From the NCBI GenBank assembly GCA_052318935.1, contig JBQRKO010000003.1: DNA of 64,000 nt. One strand, 5' to 3'. Of the stretch, positions 16,828-24,599 are shown in pieces. The translations under genes and the position numbers were made by a program. Position 1 is the first letter of the stretch. Every line of letters starts with the position of its first letter. The DNA comes from Niallia sp052318935 (GTDB taxonomy: Bacteria > Bacillota > Bacilli > Bacillales > Cytobacillaceae). The notes under the pieces were generated by a model. That model did not search any database. It was not told where the DNA came from and was given only the letters and a program-made list of their open reading frames with translations.

Positions 16828-16873
16828 AGTCAAGTTTTTTATTACCTTCAACACTTACTTTATGTAAGTAAGT
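16828..16873 (-). promoter_or_regulatory. Operator-like dyad upstream of the ribA operon
   Basis: ACTTACTT (16853-16860) and AAGTAAGT (16866-16873) are perfect 8-base inverted repeats around TATGT, of the size bound by TetR-family repressors. A weak minus-strand -35-like TTGACT lies at 16828-16833. No FMN aptamer conserved sequence is present in this leader. Confidence 0.55.
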
Positions 16874-17077
16874 ATATATTGATTATAGATTAACGTCAAG
16901 TAATGCATTGGCTAAGTCTTCTTTAGTTTTTTTCGATTACAGACTTCATCTTATTGTACATTCTCAGAGCAAGTTATTTCTATGTTTTTTCACTAATTTA
17001 TGTTTCCATTTTATCAGCACTTGCTTTACAATCCGAACAATCAGTCTGAAAGCTGTTGAGTTTGTCCATACTTATAT

Positions 17078-17235
17078 AAGAAAAGCGCAGGCGCCCTTGC
17101 TCAGCCCCGAAGAAAAATGTTCTCTTGACTCAAAAAGTGCTATTTACTTTTTGAGTCAAGAGGTTATCTTTCACAGGGGCTAGGCGCTGGAGCTAGACAC
17201 TAAACTAGGTTCGAAATTTTATACTTTCTTATCTT
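17078..17235. repeat. Family C hairpin repeat, copy 1
   Basis: Runs from GAAAAGCGCAGGCGCC to AGGCGCTGGAGCTAGACACT. It carries a perfect inner hairpin, CTTGACTCAAAAAGT / ACTTTTTGAGTCAAG. The open frame crossing it is not a gene. Confidence 0.8.
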
Positions 17236-17270
17236 TTAAAAAAATTCATGCTTTAATAGAGGTGAACCTA

Positions 17271-18263
17271 TTGCCAAATAACGTTTTAACCGCCTTTTTA
17301 CGCTTACCGATGACATTAAGAATCTTATTTATTGTTGTTCTCATCATTACTACATTTGGAATTGCCATCACATTTATAGAACCGACGAAGTTCCCTACTT
17401 TTTTCGATGGCATTTGGTGGGCGATTATCACAATATCTACAGTTGGCTATGGTGATTCTGTTCCTGAAACATTTTTAGGAAAAATAACCGGAATTCTACT
17501 AATTTTTGTTGGTGTTGGTTTTATATCTACTTATTTTGTAACATTAGCTACAGCAGCAGTTTCCAAACAAAATGCTTTTATGGAAGGGAAATCTACTTAT
17601 AAAGGGAAAAAGCATGTAGTAATAGTTGGCTGGAATGAACGCTCAAAAGCACTTATCTACTCTTTATTACAGGAACAAATAAAATCTTCTATTACGTTAA
17701 TTGATGAGTCATTGCAAACAAACCCTTTACCAGAAGCGATTCATTTTATCCAAGGAAACCCTAACCTCGACAGTACTTTGCTGATGGCCAATATCACCGT
17801 TGCCGATAAAGTGATGATTACATCTGATCAAAGCAAAGATGAACTACATGCTGATATGAGCTCCATCTTAACCCTTTTAGCCATTAAAGGGTTAAACCCA
17901 TCTACTCTATGCATAGTTGAAATTTTAAAAGCAGAGCAAGTATCTAATGCAAGAAGAGCTGGAGCAGATGAAATTATACAGTCCAATCGTTTAACAAGTC
18001 TTGTGATGCACAGCAGTTTACAGGTACAAAATACACTGACAACATTTATTGATTTACTTTATCAAGTACAAAATAAGAAACTGGAAATTATACCATTAAA
18101 CAAGTGGGGAATATTTGAAGACATGGATTTTGTCACATTAAGTGCACAATTATTAAAAGAAGGACACTTACTCCTAGGAATTAAAAGAGGAGAAACATCA
18201 TTTATTAATCCTGATGCTTCTTTTTTAATAGAAACTAATGATCAACTAATTGTAATTACATAA
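17271..18263 (+). CDS. yugO: Potassium channel protein with RCK/TrkA-N domain
   Basis: A 330-residue two-helix potassium channel. TM1 covers about residues 15-37. The pore helix and selectivity filter TVGYGD lie at residues 57-62, and TM2 is at 68-92. A cytoplasmic Rossmann RCK (TrkA-N) domain starts at HVVIVGWNERSKALI, with a C-terminal subdomain to the end. It matches B. subtilis YugO, the potassium channel used in biofilm electrical signalling. The start is TTG 17271, with GAGGTG six bases upstream; GTG 17262 lies inside that site. It is near pgi as in B. subtilis. Confidence 0.9.
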   Translation: MPNNVLTAFLRLPMTLRILFIVVLIITTFGIAITFIEPTKFPTFFDGIWWAIITISTVGYGDSVPETFLGKITGILLIFVGVGFISTYFVTLATAAVSKQNAFMEGKSTYKGKKHVVIVGWNERSKALIYSLLQEQIKSSITLIDESLQTNPLPEAIHFIQGNPNLDSTLLMANITVADKVMITSDQSKDELHADMSSILTLLAIKGLNPSTLCIVEILKAEQVSNARRAGADEIIQSNRLTSLVMHSSLQVQNTLTTFIDLLYQVQNKKLEIIPLNKWGIFEDMDFVTLSAQLLKEGHLLLGIKRGETSFINPDASFLIETNDQLIVIT

Positions 18264-18329
18264 TATTTTGGTTGTGGACAAATATTAATCCTTTTTACAC
18301 AACTTATTTAATAATTAGACTCCCCTGAA

Positions 18330-18490
18330 AAGTGTGATGTTCTTGTGAGTAGTCCGCAGCCGACATACACTTCGCTTTCCATGGGTTGGGTGTCGAGCCT
18401 CCTCGTCGCTAGCGCTCCTGCGGGGTCTCGGCTATCCCGCTAATCCCATAGGAGTCTTCGTATATGCCAGCTGCTCTGCGCTAAAAAATA
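18330..18490. repeat. Hairpin repeat related to the family A core
   Basis: Contains ACACTTCGCTTTCCATGG, TCGAGCCTCCTCGTCGC and ATAGGAGTCTTCGTATATGC, the same core blocks as family A but with different flanks and no GGCTGTTTTC ends. Confidence 0.55.
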
Positions 18491-18549
18491 GGGATACTGC
18501 TTCTTTTCATGCGCCATGGTGCAAATTTTTATTGTATGAGTGTCTACCC

Positions 18550-18703
18550 TGAAAATAAGTTCTATTAAAAGAGGTTTTCCGAAGCTTATCGCTGCTTTTC
18601 ACGGTACGAGCGCCGAGTCTTGCAGGGTCTTCTAGCCCCTTTTTTCCGCAGGAGTCTCACAGATTCCCTTACTATAAACAACATGATCATTTAACAGAGC
18701 ATA
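18550..18703. repeat. Family B-type repeat
   Basis: Holds CGCAGGAGTCTCACAGATTC and ends TTTAACAGAGC. It shares these blocks with 1841-1960 and more distantly with the 27108 and 28988 elements. Confidence 0.55.
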
Positions 18704-18710
18704 ATATAAA

Positions 18711-18770
18711 AAGAGCATATACCCGATTCCACATTCCAAATAGAATATGAAACACAAGGTATATGCTCTT
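18711..18770 (-). terminator. Terminator of pgi
   Basis: AAGAGCATATACC at 18711-18723 pairs perfectly with GGTATATGCTCTT at 18758-18770 across a 34-base loop. It lies just downstream of the pgi stop. Confidence 0.65.
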
Positions 18771-18775
18771 GTTTA

Positions 18776-20122
18776 TTACAGACGGCTTTCTAGTTCTGCT
18801 TTTTTCTCTTCAAAGCCTGGTTTGCCAAGTAGTGCAAACATATTTACTTTATATGCTTCTACTCCTGGTTGATCGAATGGATTAACACCTAATAAGTAGC
18901 CGCTGATTGCACATGCTTTTTCGAAGAAGTACACTAAATATCCAAATGTGTACTCATTCATTTCTGGAATAGTAACGACTAAGTTTGGTACTCCACCATC
19001 TGTATGTGCTAATAACGTACCTTCGAACGCTTTATTATTAACAAAATCAACTGTTTTACCAGCTAAATAATTTAGTCCATCTAAGTCGTTTTCTTCTGCT
19101 TCAATTGTTAATTCATGACGAGGTTTGTCTACTTTTACAATTGTTTCAAACAGATCACGACGTCCTTCTTGCACGTATTGTCCTAATGAATGAAGGTCTG
19201 TTGAGAAATTGGCAGAAGACGGATAAATACCTTTTTGGTCTTTTCCTTCACTTTCGCCAAATAATTGTTTCCACCACTCAGAAAAATATTGTAAGCCTGG
19301 CTCGTAGTTAATTAACATTTCAATTGTTTTTCCTTTGTTATAAAGGACATTGCGTACTGCTGCATATTGATATGCAATATTATCTTTTAATTCAGAGTTA
19401 CTGAAATCTTCTCTTGCAGCCGCAGCACCCTTCATCATTGCTTCAACATCCGCACCACTTACAGCAATTGGCAATAATCCAACTGGTGTTAAAACAGAAT
19501 AACGTCCGCCAACATCATCAGGAATGATAAAGGACTCAAAACCTTCTTCTGTCGCTAATGTTTTTAAAGCACCTCTTGCTTTATCTGTTGTTGCATAAAT
19601 TCTACCTTTTGCTTCTTCTTTTCCGTATTTTTGTTCCAGTAATTTACGGAAAATACGGAAAGCGATTGCAGGTTCAGTCGTAGTTCCAGATTTTGAAATA
19701 ACATTAATAGAAAAATCTTTATCTCCTAAGAAATCAATTACATCACTCATATAAGTAGAACTGATATCTTTTCCGATAAATACAATTTGCGGTGTTTTTC
19801 TTTCTTCTTTTGATAACGCATTATAGAAGCTGTGATTTAACATTTCAATAGCCGCACGTGCTCCTAAATAAGATCCTCCGATACCAATTACAAGTAGTAC
19901 CTCAGAATCATTTTTAATTTTTTCTGCTGCTTTTACGATACGAGAAAATTCTTCTTTATCATAATCTACCGGCAGGTCAATCCATCCTAAAAAGTCATTA
20001 CCTGCGCCTGTCTTTTCATGTAATGAATGATGAGCAACTTTCACTGCATCTTCTAAATATGTAATTTCATGTTCTCCAAAGAAACTAAGTGCCTTTGAGT
20101 AATCAAAACGAACGTGTGTCAT
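18776..20122 (-). CDS. pgi: Glucose-6-phosphate isomerase
   Basis: A 448-residue phosphoglucose isomerase, the usual length for bacilli. LLVIGIGGSYLGARAAIEML is the sugar isomerase (SIS) N-lobe motif, INVISKSGTTTEP is the phosphate-binding PGI signature, DDVGGRYSVLTPVGLLP and the GVNPFDQPGVEAYK end are further family signatures. It interconverts glucose 6-phosphate and fructose 6-phosphate. ATG 20122 follows GGAGG. The promoter and a cre-like site lie upstream at 20161-20217. The location beside yugO and yugJ matches B. subtilis. Confidence 0.97.
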   Translation of the reverse strand: MTHVRFDYSKALSFFGEHEITYLEDAVKVAHHSLHEKTGAGNDFLGWIDLPVDYDKEEFSRIVKAAEKIKNDSEVLLVIGIGGSYLGARAAIEMLNHSFYNALSKEERKTPQIVFIGKDISSTYMSDVIDFLGDKDFSINVISKSGTTTEPAIAFRIFRKLLEQKYGKEEAKGRIYATTDKARGALKTLATEEGFESFIIPDDVGGRYSVLTPVGLLPIAVSGADVEAMMKGAAAAREDFSNSELKDNIAYQYAAVRNVLYNKGKTIEMLINYEPGLQYFSEWWKQLFGESEGKDQKGIYPSSANFSTDLHSLGQYVQEGRRDLFETIVKVDKPRHELTIEAEENDLDGLNYLAGKTVDFVNNKAFEGTLLAHTDGGVPNLVVTIPEMNEYTFGYLVYFFEKACAISGYLLGVNPFDQPGVEAYKVNMFALLGKPGFEEKKAELESRL

Positions 20123-20160
20123 AAATGATCCTCCATATTATTATTTTTGCTTCCTATTTC

Positions 20161-20217
20161 ACTTTAACGAATGTATGAAAACTAATCAAGAAAGATCTTC
20201 GAATGTAAGCGCATTCA
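20161..20217 (-). promoter_or_regulatory. pgi promoter with upstream cre-like site
   Basis: On the minus strand TTGATT (20184-20189) and TAAAGT (20161-20166) are 17 bases apart. Upstream of the -35 box, 20203-20217 reads ATGTAAGCGCATTCA, which fits the CcpA consensus WTGNAANCGNWNNCW at every position. A cre near -56 is where CcpA usually activates. Confidence 0.6.
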
Positions 20218-20264
20218 TAGTGACTTTTTTTATTCTTTCACTTTTTATTCAAGAATACAAAGAA

Positions 20265-20386
20265 AAACGGAAGCGCCTTGATCAGCCCCGAAGAAAAATG
20301 TTCATTTGACTCGAAAAGTGCTTTTTACTTTTAGAGGCAAAGGGTTATTTTTCACAGGGGCTAGGCGCTGGAGTTAGACACTCATC
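20265..20386. repeat. Family C repeat, copy 2
   Basis: Begins with GGAAGCGCCTTGATCAGCCC and ends GGGGCTAGGCGCTGGAG, in the same orientation as copy 1 but with the right inner arm diverged. Confidence 0.75.
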
Positions 20387-20424
20387 TAATTTTATGGTTT
20401 CTTGTTAAAAAATAATAAATGATA

Positions 20425-20513
20425 AAAAACAGTTAGTCCCAGTAGGAGATGGACTCTCCCTTTCTATTGTAGATGATAGAGATGAAGCACTTGGCCCTAT
20501 ATCAGCCTTATAA
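20425..20513 (+). pseudogene. Possible C-terminal gene fragment
   Basis: The plus strand reads QLVPVGDGLSLSIVDDRDEA then LGPISAL and a stop at 20511, with protein-like composition but no start codon, because the frame runs back into AT-rich sequence. It abuts the stop of the converging yugJ. I cannot name the family. It may equally be chance. Confidence 0.25.
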
Positions 20514-21671
20514 AGATGCTTTATAAATGGCTGTTACATCAGCAGCATTTAATACGTTAAAACGGCCAAATTCACCTCTAGCCATGGCTCTATCTACCAT
20601 AAGGCCTAACTTGCTGTCATTAATATCATAATCAGCTAGTTTAGACGGTGCACCGATGCTGTTCCAAAACGTTCTTAATTTCTCAATTCCTTCTAATCCA
20701 GCTTCTTCATCTGTTTTTCCCTCAGGATTTACACCGAATACTCGGACAGCTAATTGTTTAAATCGGGCTGGTTTAACAGACAAGTTATGTTTCATCCAAT
20801 TTGGGAAAAGAATCGCCAAGCCGCCCCCATGCGGAATATCATATACAGCAGAAACTGCATGTTCTATATTATGGGTTGCCCAGTCTCCTTGATATCCCAT
20901 ATTCACCATTCCATTTAACGCCATTGTTCCACAGTATAAAATAGTGGCACGATATTCATAGTTTTCTAAATCATTTACAAGTTTTGGACCAAATTCCATG
21001 ATCGTTTTCAGTAAAGATTCACACATATAATCTTGAAACTCCGTATGTTCTTCCAAATGGAAATAATGTTCAAATACATGAGACATCATATCAACAATCC
21101 CATAAATGGTTTGATCTTTCGGTACAGTGTATGTATTCTCAGGATCCAAGATAGAAAATACAGGGAATGTCAACGGACTGCCCCAGCCGTATTTTTCATT
21201 CGTTTCCCAATTCGTAATAACAGAACCTGCATTCATTTCAGAACCTGTTGCTGCAAGTGTTAACACCGACCCAAAAGGAATGCTTTCTGTCGGTGTTGCT
21301 TTTCTTATTACGATATCCCATGGATTGCCGTCATATTTTGCACCAACCGAAATCGCTTTTGTACAATCTATCACGCTTCCACCGCCAACTGCTAATAGAA
21401 AGTCAATGCCTTCTTGTTTGCAAATATCTACCCCTTTTTGCACCGTAGTTAAACGTGGATTCGGTTCTACACCAGGAAGTTCAAATACTTCTTTCCCATT
21501 CTCCGCTAATATACTGCATACTTTATCATATAACCCATTTTTTTTAATACTGCCTCCACCATAAACAAGTAAGACTTTACTGCCAAAAGGAGCAAGTTGA
21601 ACTTTTAATTGTTCTAACTGTCCTTTCCCAAAAATAAGCTTTGTCGGATTCCAAAACATAAAATTATCCAT
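20508..21671 (-). CDS. yugJ: NADH-dependent butanol-type iron alcohol dehydrogenase
   Basis: A 387-residue iron-containing alcohol dehydrogenase, the same length as B. subtilis YugJ. Rossmann-like GGGSVIDCTKAISVGA binds NAD, followed by VLTLAATGSEMNAGSVITNW. The metal ligands lie in IVDMMSHVFEHYF (Asp, His), NMGYQGDWATHNIEH and VYDIPHGGGLAIL. It is likely an aldehyde or alcohol oxidoreductase. ATG 21671 follows GGAGG by nine bases, and an upstream in-frame ATG lacks a site. The yugJ-pgi neighbourhood is conserved. Confidence 0.9.
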   Translation of the reverse strand: MDNFMFWNPTKLIFGKGQLEQLKVQLAPFGSKVLLVYGGGSIKKNGLYDKVCSILAENGKEVFELPGVEPNPRLTTVQKGVDICKQEGIDFLLAVGGGSVIDCTKAISVGAKYDGNPWDIVIRKATPTESIPFGSVLTLAATGSEMNAGSVITNWETNEKYGWGSPLTFPVFSILDPENTYTVPKDQTIYGIVDMMSHVFEHYFHLEEHTEFQDYMCESLLKTIMEFGPKLVNDLENYEYRATILYCGTMALNGMVNMGYQGDWATHNIEHAVSAVYDIPHGGGLAILFPNWMKHNLSVKPARFKQLAVRVFGVNPEGKTDEEAGLEGIEKLRTFWNSIGAPSKLADYDINDSKLGLMVDRAMARGEFGRFNVLNAADVTAIYKASL

Positions 21672-21821
21672 GCATTTATTCCTCCTCAACTGTAAAAATG
21701 AGCTTTATCTCTTTTATTTCTATTTAAGCTATACTGGCATATTTTTTATTATCAATCAAAAAAGATACAAAAGCAAAAATTCCGCTTTATAGCTATTATT
21801 AATTAATATAATTTTTCTAAA

Positions 21822-22027
21822 GGCTATTTTCTCAAAGTTTGTTGTTTTTACGTAAAGAAATGGGAGAAGAAGTACTCAGCAGACTGAATACACGTAGACT
21901 CCTGTGGGAATGCGAGAAAGACGAGACCCCACAGGAGCGTATGCGACGAGGAGGCTCGACGCTCGCTAAACGGACGAAGTGTATTCAGGCTGCGGGTTTA
22001 AAAGAAACAATCTATACGAAAACAGCC
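21822..22027. repeat. Family A repeat, copy 3 (full length)
   Basis: A 206-base element from GGCTATTTTC to GAAAACAGCC. The core palindrome is ACTCCTGTGGGA ... CCCCACAGGAG, followed by CGACGAGGAGGCTCGACG. The outer blocks are TTGTTTTTACGTAAAG and AACAATCTATACG. Confidence 0.88.
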
Positions 22028-22125
22028 TTCTAAAAAAAGCAATCCTAACAATAAACAAACAATGCATAAATACATAATATTTGCATCAAGCTAACAAGGA
22101 AGTTATAAAAAGGAGGAAAACAAAG

Positions 22126-22359
22126 ATGAGCGCAATCCAAAGAATTGCACTAGTACTTACCATTATCGGAGCAATAAATTGGGGATTAATTGGATTTTTC
22201 CAATTTGATCTTTTATCTGTTATCTTTGGCGGAGAAGGTTCTGCCATCGCTAGAATCATTTATGGTCTTGTTGGAATTGCCGGTTTAATTAATCTTGGAC
22301 TTTTATTTAAACCAAGCCGTGAAATGGTTAGAGAACCTGAACCAAGAACCACTAGATAA
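22126..22359 (+). CDS. yuzA: DUF378 small membrane protein
   Basis: A 77-residue DUF378 protein with two transmembrane helices. IALVLTIIGAINWGLIGFF carries the INWGL signature, and IIYGLVGIAGLINLGLLF is the second span. The tail is hydrophilic (REPEPRTTR). Function is unknown. It sits between yugJ and yugI as in B. subtilis. ATG 22126 is nine bases after AGGAGG; the longer open frame upstream is leader sequence. A small hairpin at 22363 may end it. Confidence 0.87.
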   Translation: MSAIQRIALVLTIIGAINWGLIGFFQFDLLSVIFGGEGSAIARIIYGLVGIAGLINLGLLFKPSREMVREPEPRTTR

Positions 22360-22362
22360 TAT

Positions 22363-22383
22363 AATCCCTCATAAGCGGGGATT
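22363..22383 (+). terminator. Possible yuzA terminator
   Basis: AATCCC pairs with GGGATT across a 9-base loop. The U-tract is weak. Confidence 0.4.
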
Positions 22384-22416
22384 CATTACTTTCCACACTA
22401 ATGGATTTTTTGTATG

Positions 22417-22467
22417 AAAAGGGGACGGAATTTTGCCATTTTAAAATGACGAAGCTCCGTCCCCTTT
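22417..22467. other. Long G-C hairpin after yuzA
   Basis: AAAGGGGACGGA pairs with TCCGTCCCCTTT around TTTTGCCATTTTAAAATGAC. The inner part is itself a TTTT/AAAA stem. It lies between yuzA and a family C repeat. It may be a second terminator. Confidence 0.5.
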
Positions 22468-22470
22468 CCC

Positions 22471-22700
22471 ATATAAGAAAAGCGCAGGCGCCTTGCTTAG
22501 CCCCGAAGAAAAATGTTCTCTTGACTCAAAAAGTGTTTTTTCCTTTTAGAGGCAAGAGGTTATCTTTCACAGGGGCTAGGCGTCGGCCGGCTAAATGCGC
22601 ACAGAGGAAAATCGACTAAGTACGCCACGTCCTGTGGCAACGCCGGCACTTGTACATCCTGTACGTCGGAGCCAGACACTAAACTAGTTTTGAAAAAAGC
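22471..22700. repeat. Family C repeat, copy 3 (extended)
   Basis: Carries the standard left half, then an extra block including CACGTCCTGTGGCAACGCCG and CTTGTACATCCTGTACGTCG before the GAGCCAGACACTAAACTAG tail. It is the longest copy in the window. Confidence 0.75.
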
Positions 22701-22828
22701 TGATAAAAAAGGATAGGGTTTCCCCTAAATATCTACCTTCAACAAACTTTTCTGTTTATGTTTTTGGTCATTATGCCTTTAATATCAGCTTTCATTCAAA
22801 TGCATGATGCTTTTTTAGTTTTTAAAGC

Positions 22829-23239
22829 TTACTTCTTAATTAAATCATTACGATTTGATTGGTCAATCCACTCTTGTAGTTTATCTTTTAATGTATTAAA
22901 ACCTTGTGCTTGATCAGCTTCTACTTTAATTGGTGCAGCTTGACGTTTTGCACGAGTTTTTTTTGCTTTTTCTGCTTCTGGTTGTGGAGCTGGAGCTTCT
23001 TCTGTTGCACGGATGGAAAGACCGATTTTACCAGCATTTTCATCAATAGAAAGAACTTTAACTTTTACTTCTTCTCCAACTTTCAAAAATTCATTAATAT
23101 CTTTTACAAAGCCGTGTGTTACTTCTGAAATATGCACAAGTCCTTGTGTATTTTCATCTAAAGAAACAAACGCGCCATAAGGTTGAATACCCGTAACCTT
23201 TCCTGTAATTACACTTCCAACTTCAATTTTATCTGACAT
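22829..23239 (-). CDS. yugI: S1-domain RNA-binding protein, general stress protein 13
   Basis: A 136-residue protein. An S1 OB-fold covers residues 5-78 (GSVITGKVTGIQPYGAFVSL, GLVHISEVTHGFVKD), and a basic, Ala/Pro-rich linker (EKAKKTRAKRQAAP) leads to a short helical tail. It matches B. subtilis YugI/GSP13, a ribosome- or RNA-associated stress protein. ATG 23239 follows AGGAG. A good sigma-A promoter with a perfect palindrome at the start site lies at 23272-23318. Confidence 0.9.
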   Translation of the reverse strand: MSDKIEVGSVITGKVTGIQPYGAFVSLDENTQGLVHISEVTHGFVKDINEFLKVGEEVKVKVLSIDENAGKIGLSIRATEEAPAPQPEAEKAKKTRAKRQAAPIKVEADQAQGFNTLKDKLQEWIDQSNRNDLIKK

Positions 23240-23271
23240 GAGAACACTCCTAATTTTTATTATAAATTTAC

Positions 23272-23318
23272 TTTTATACGCAGTATAAAATTATACCACA
23301 GAATACAAGTCATTACAA
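23272..23318 (-). promoter_or_regulatory. yugI promoter with palindrome at the start site
   Basis: On the minus strand TTGTAA (23313-23318) and TATAAT (23290-23295) are 17 bases apart. TTTTATAC-GCA-GTATAAAA at 23272-23290 is a perfect 8-3-8 dyad that begins at the -10 edge and covers the expected transcription start. Confidence 0.6.
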
Positions 23319-23414
23319 AATGTTATTCACTTTGATAGAAGAAATCTTTTCCTTGGAAAAAAAAGAATAGCCCCTTTTACGGAACCATCCTTTTTAATTA
23401 ATGGATATAAACAA

Positions 23415-24599
23415 TTATTTTACTAGCTTGTAAGAATGATTTTCAACAAACCTTTTCATTCTTTTCATTGCTTCTTGGAGATGTTCCAATGAAGAAGCGT
23501 ATGAACAGCGGATATGTCCTTCTCCACTTTCACCAAATACATTTCCTGGTACAACTGCTACTTTTTCTTCTAGTAAAAGCTTTTCTGCAAATTCCTCGGA
23601 TGTATATCCTGTGGAAGCAATGGATGGGAATGCATAAAAAGCACCACCTGGAATATGACATGTAAGTCCCATTTCATTTAATGAGTCTACAATAAAGTTC
23701 CGTCTGCGGCGATAGCTTTTTTTCATTTCTTCTACATCATTATCACCGCTTTGAAGTGCTTCTAAGCCAGCAAACTGAGCCATCGTCGGAGCACACATTA
23801 AACTGTATTGATGGATTTTCAGCATTGCTTGAATCAGTTCTTCTTCTGCGCAGACAAAACCTAAACGCCACCCAGTCATGGCAAATCCTTTTGAAAATCC
23901 TGAGATTAAAATCGTTCTATCTCTCATTCCTTCAATTGCTGCCATGCTCGTATACTCTTCATCATAACTAAGTTCTGCATATATTTCGTCCGAGATAACG
24001 AGCAAATCATGCTTTTTGGCTACCTCAGCGATTGCTATTAGTTCTTCTTTCGAAAGAGTAGAGCCAGTTGGGTTATTAGGCGAACAAATCATTATCGCTT
24101 TGGTGTTTTGTGTTATTGCTTCTTCTAATTGTGACGGCAGCACTTTAAAATCATTTTCTTTTAATGTCTGTACGGCCACCGGAACACCACCGGCAAGTGC
24201 TACAAGTGGTATATAAGAAACAAAGCTTGGTTCTAATACAATCACTTCTTCCCCTGGGTTCAGAATTGCTCTTAAGGCAATATCTATTGCCTGACTTGCC
24301 CCAACGGTTACAATAATTTCGGATTTCGGATTATGTGAAACATGGAATCGTTTTTTCATATAATGAGCAATTTCCATGCGAAGCTCCAGCATTCCCGGAT
24401 TCGCAGTATAAGATGTATATCCTTTTTCAAGCGAAAGGATTGCTGCTTCACGTGCAGACCAGGAAGTAACAAAATCAGGTTCTCCAACACCTAAAGAAAT
24501 TACTCCTTCCATGCCCGAAGCTAAGTCAAAAAAACGTCTAATTCCCGACGGTTTCATTTCTTCTACCTTTTTTGCTACGTAACTTTTTGTCTGTTTCAT
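23415..24599 (-). CDS. alaT: Alanine transaminase (class I aminotransferase)
   Basis: A 394-residue PLP aminotransferase of class I. Lys237 in ISGFSKGFAMTGWRLGF binds PLP. CSPNNPTGS and the VISDEIYAEL aspartate are the pyridine-ring contacts, and the C-terminal HIRCSYASS arginine binds the substrate carboxylate. It corresponds to B. subtilis YugH, now AlaT. It overlaps the regulator alaR by one base (TAATG), so the two are translated together. Confidence 0.9.
   Translation of the reverse strand: MKQTKSYVAKKVEEMKPSGIRRFFDLASGMEGVISLGVGEPDFVTSWSAREAAILSLEKGYTSYTANPGMLELRMEIAHYMKKRFHVSHNPKSEIIVTVGASQAIDIALRAILNPGEEVIVLEPSFVSYIPLVALAGGVPVAVQTLKENDFKVLPSQLEEAITQNTKAIMICSPNNPTGSTLSKEELIAIAEVAKKHDLLVISDEIYAELSYDEEYTSMAAIEGMRDRTILISGFSKGFAMTGWRLGFVCAEEELIQAMLKIHQYSLMCAPTMAQFAGLEALQSGDNDVEEMKKSYRRRRNFIVDSLNEMGLTCHIPGGAFYAFPSIASTGYTSEEFAEKLLLEEKVAVVPGNVFGESGEGHIRCSYASSLEHLQEAMKRMKRFVENHSYKLVK

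Noticed and set aside
16763..16910. FMN riboswitch expected before ribA
   Set aside because: None of the conserved aptamer blocks (such as AGGGTGAAATTCCC) are present; the leader is short and holds only the dyad.
16908..17183. 91-codon plus-strand open frame
   Set aside because: The second half is a family C repeat. No start signal and no resemblance to a protein.
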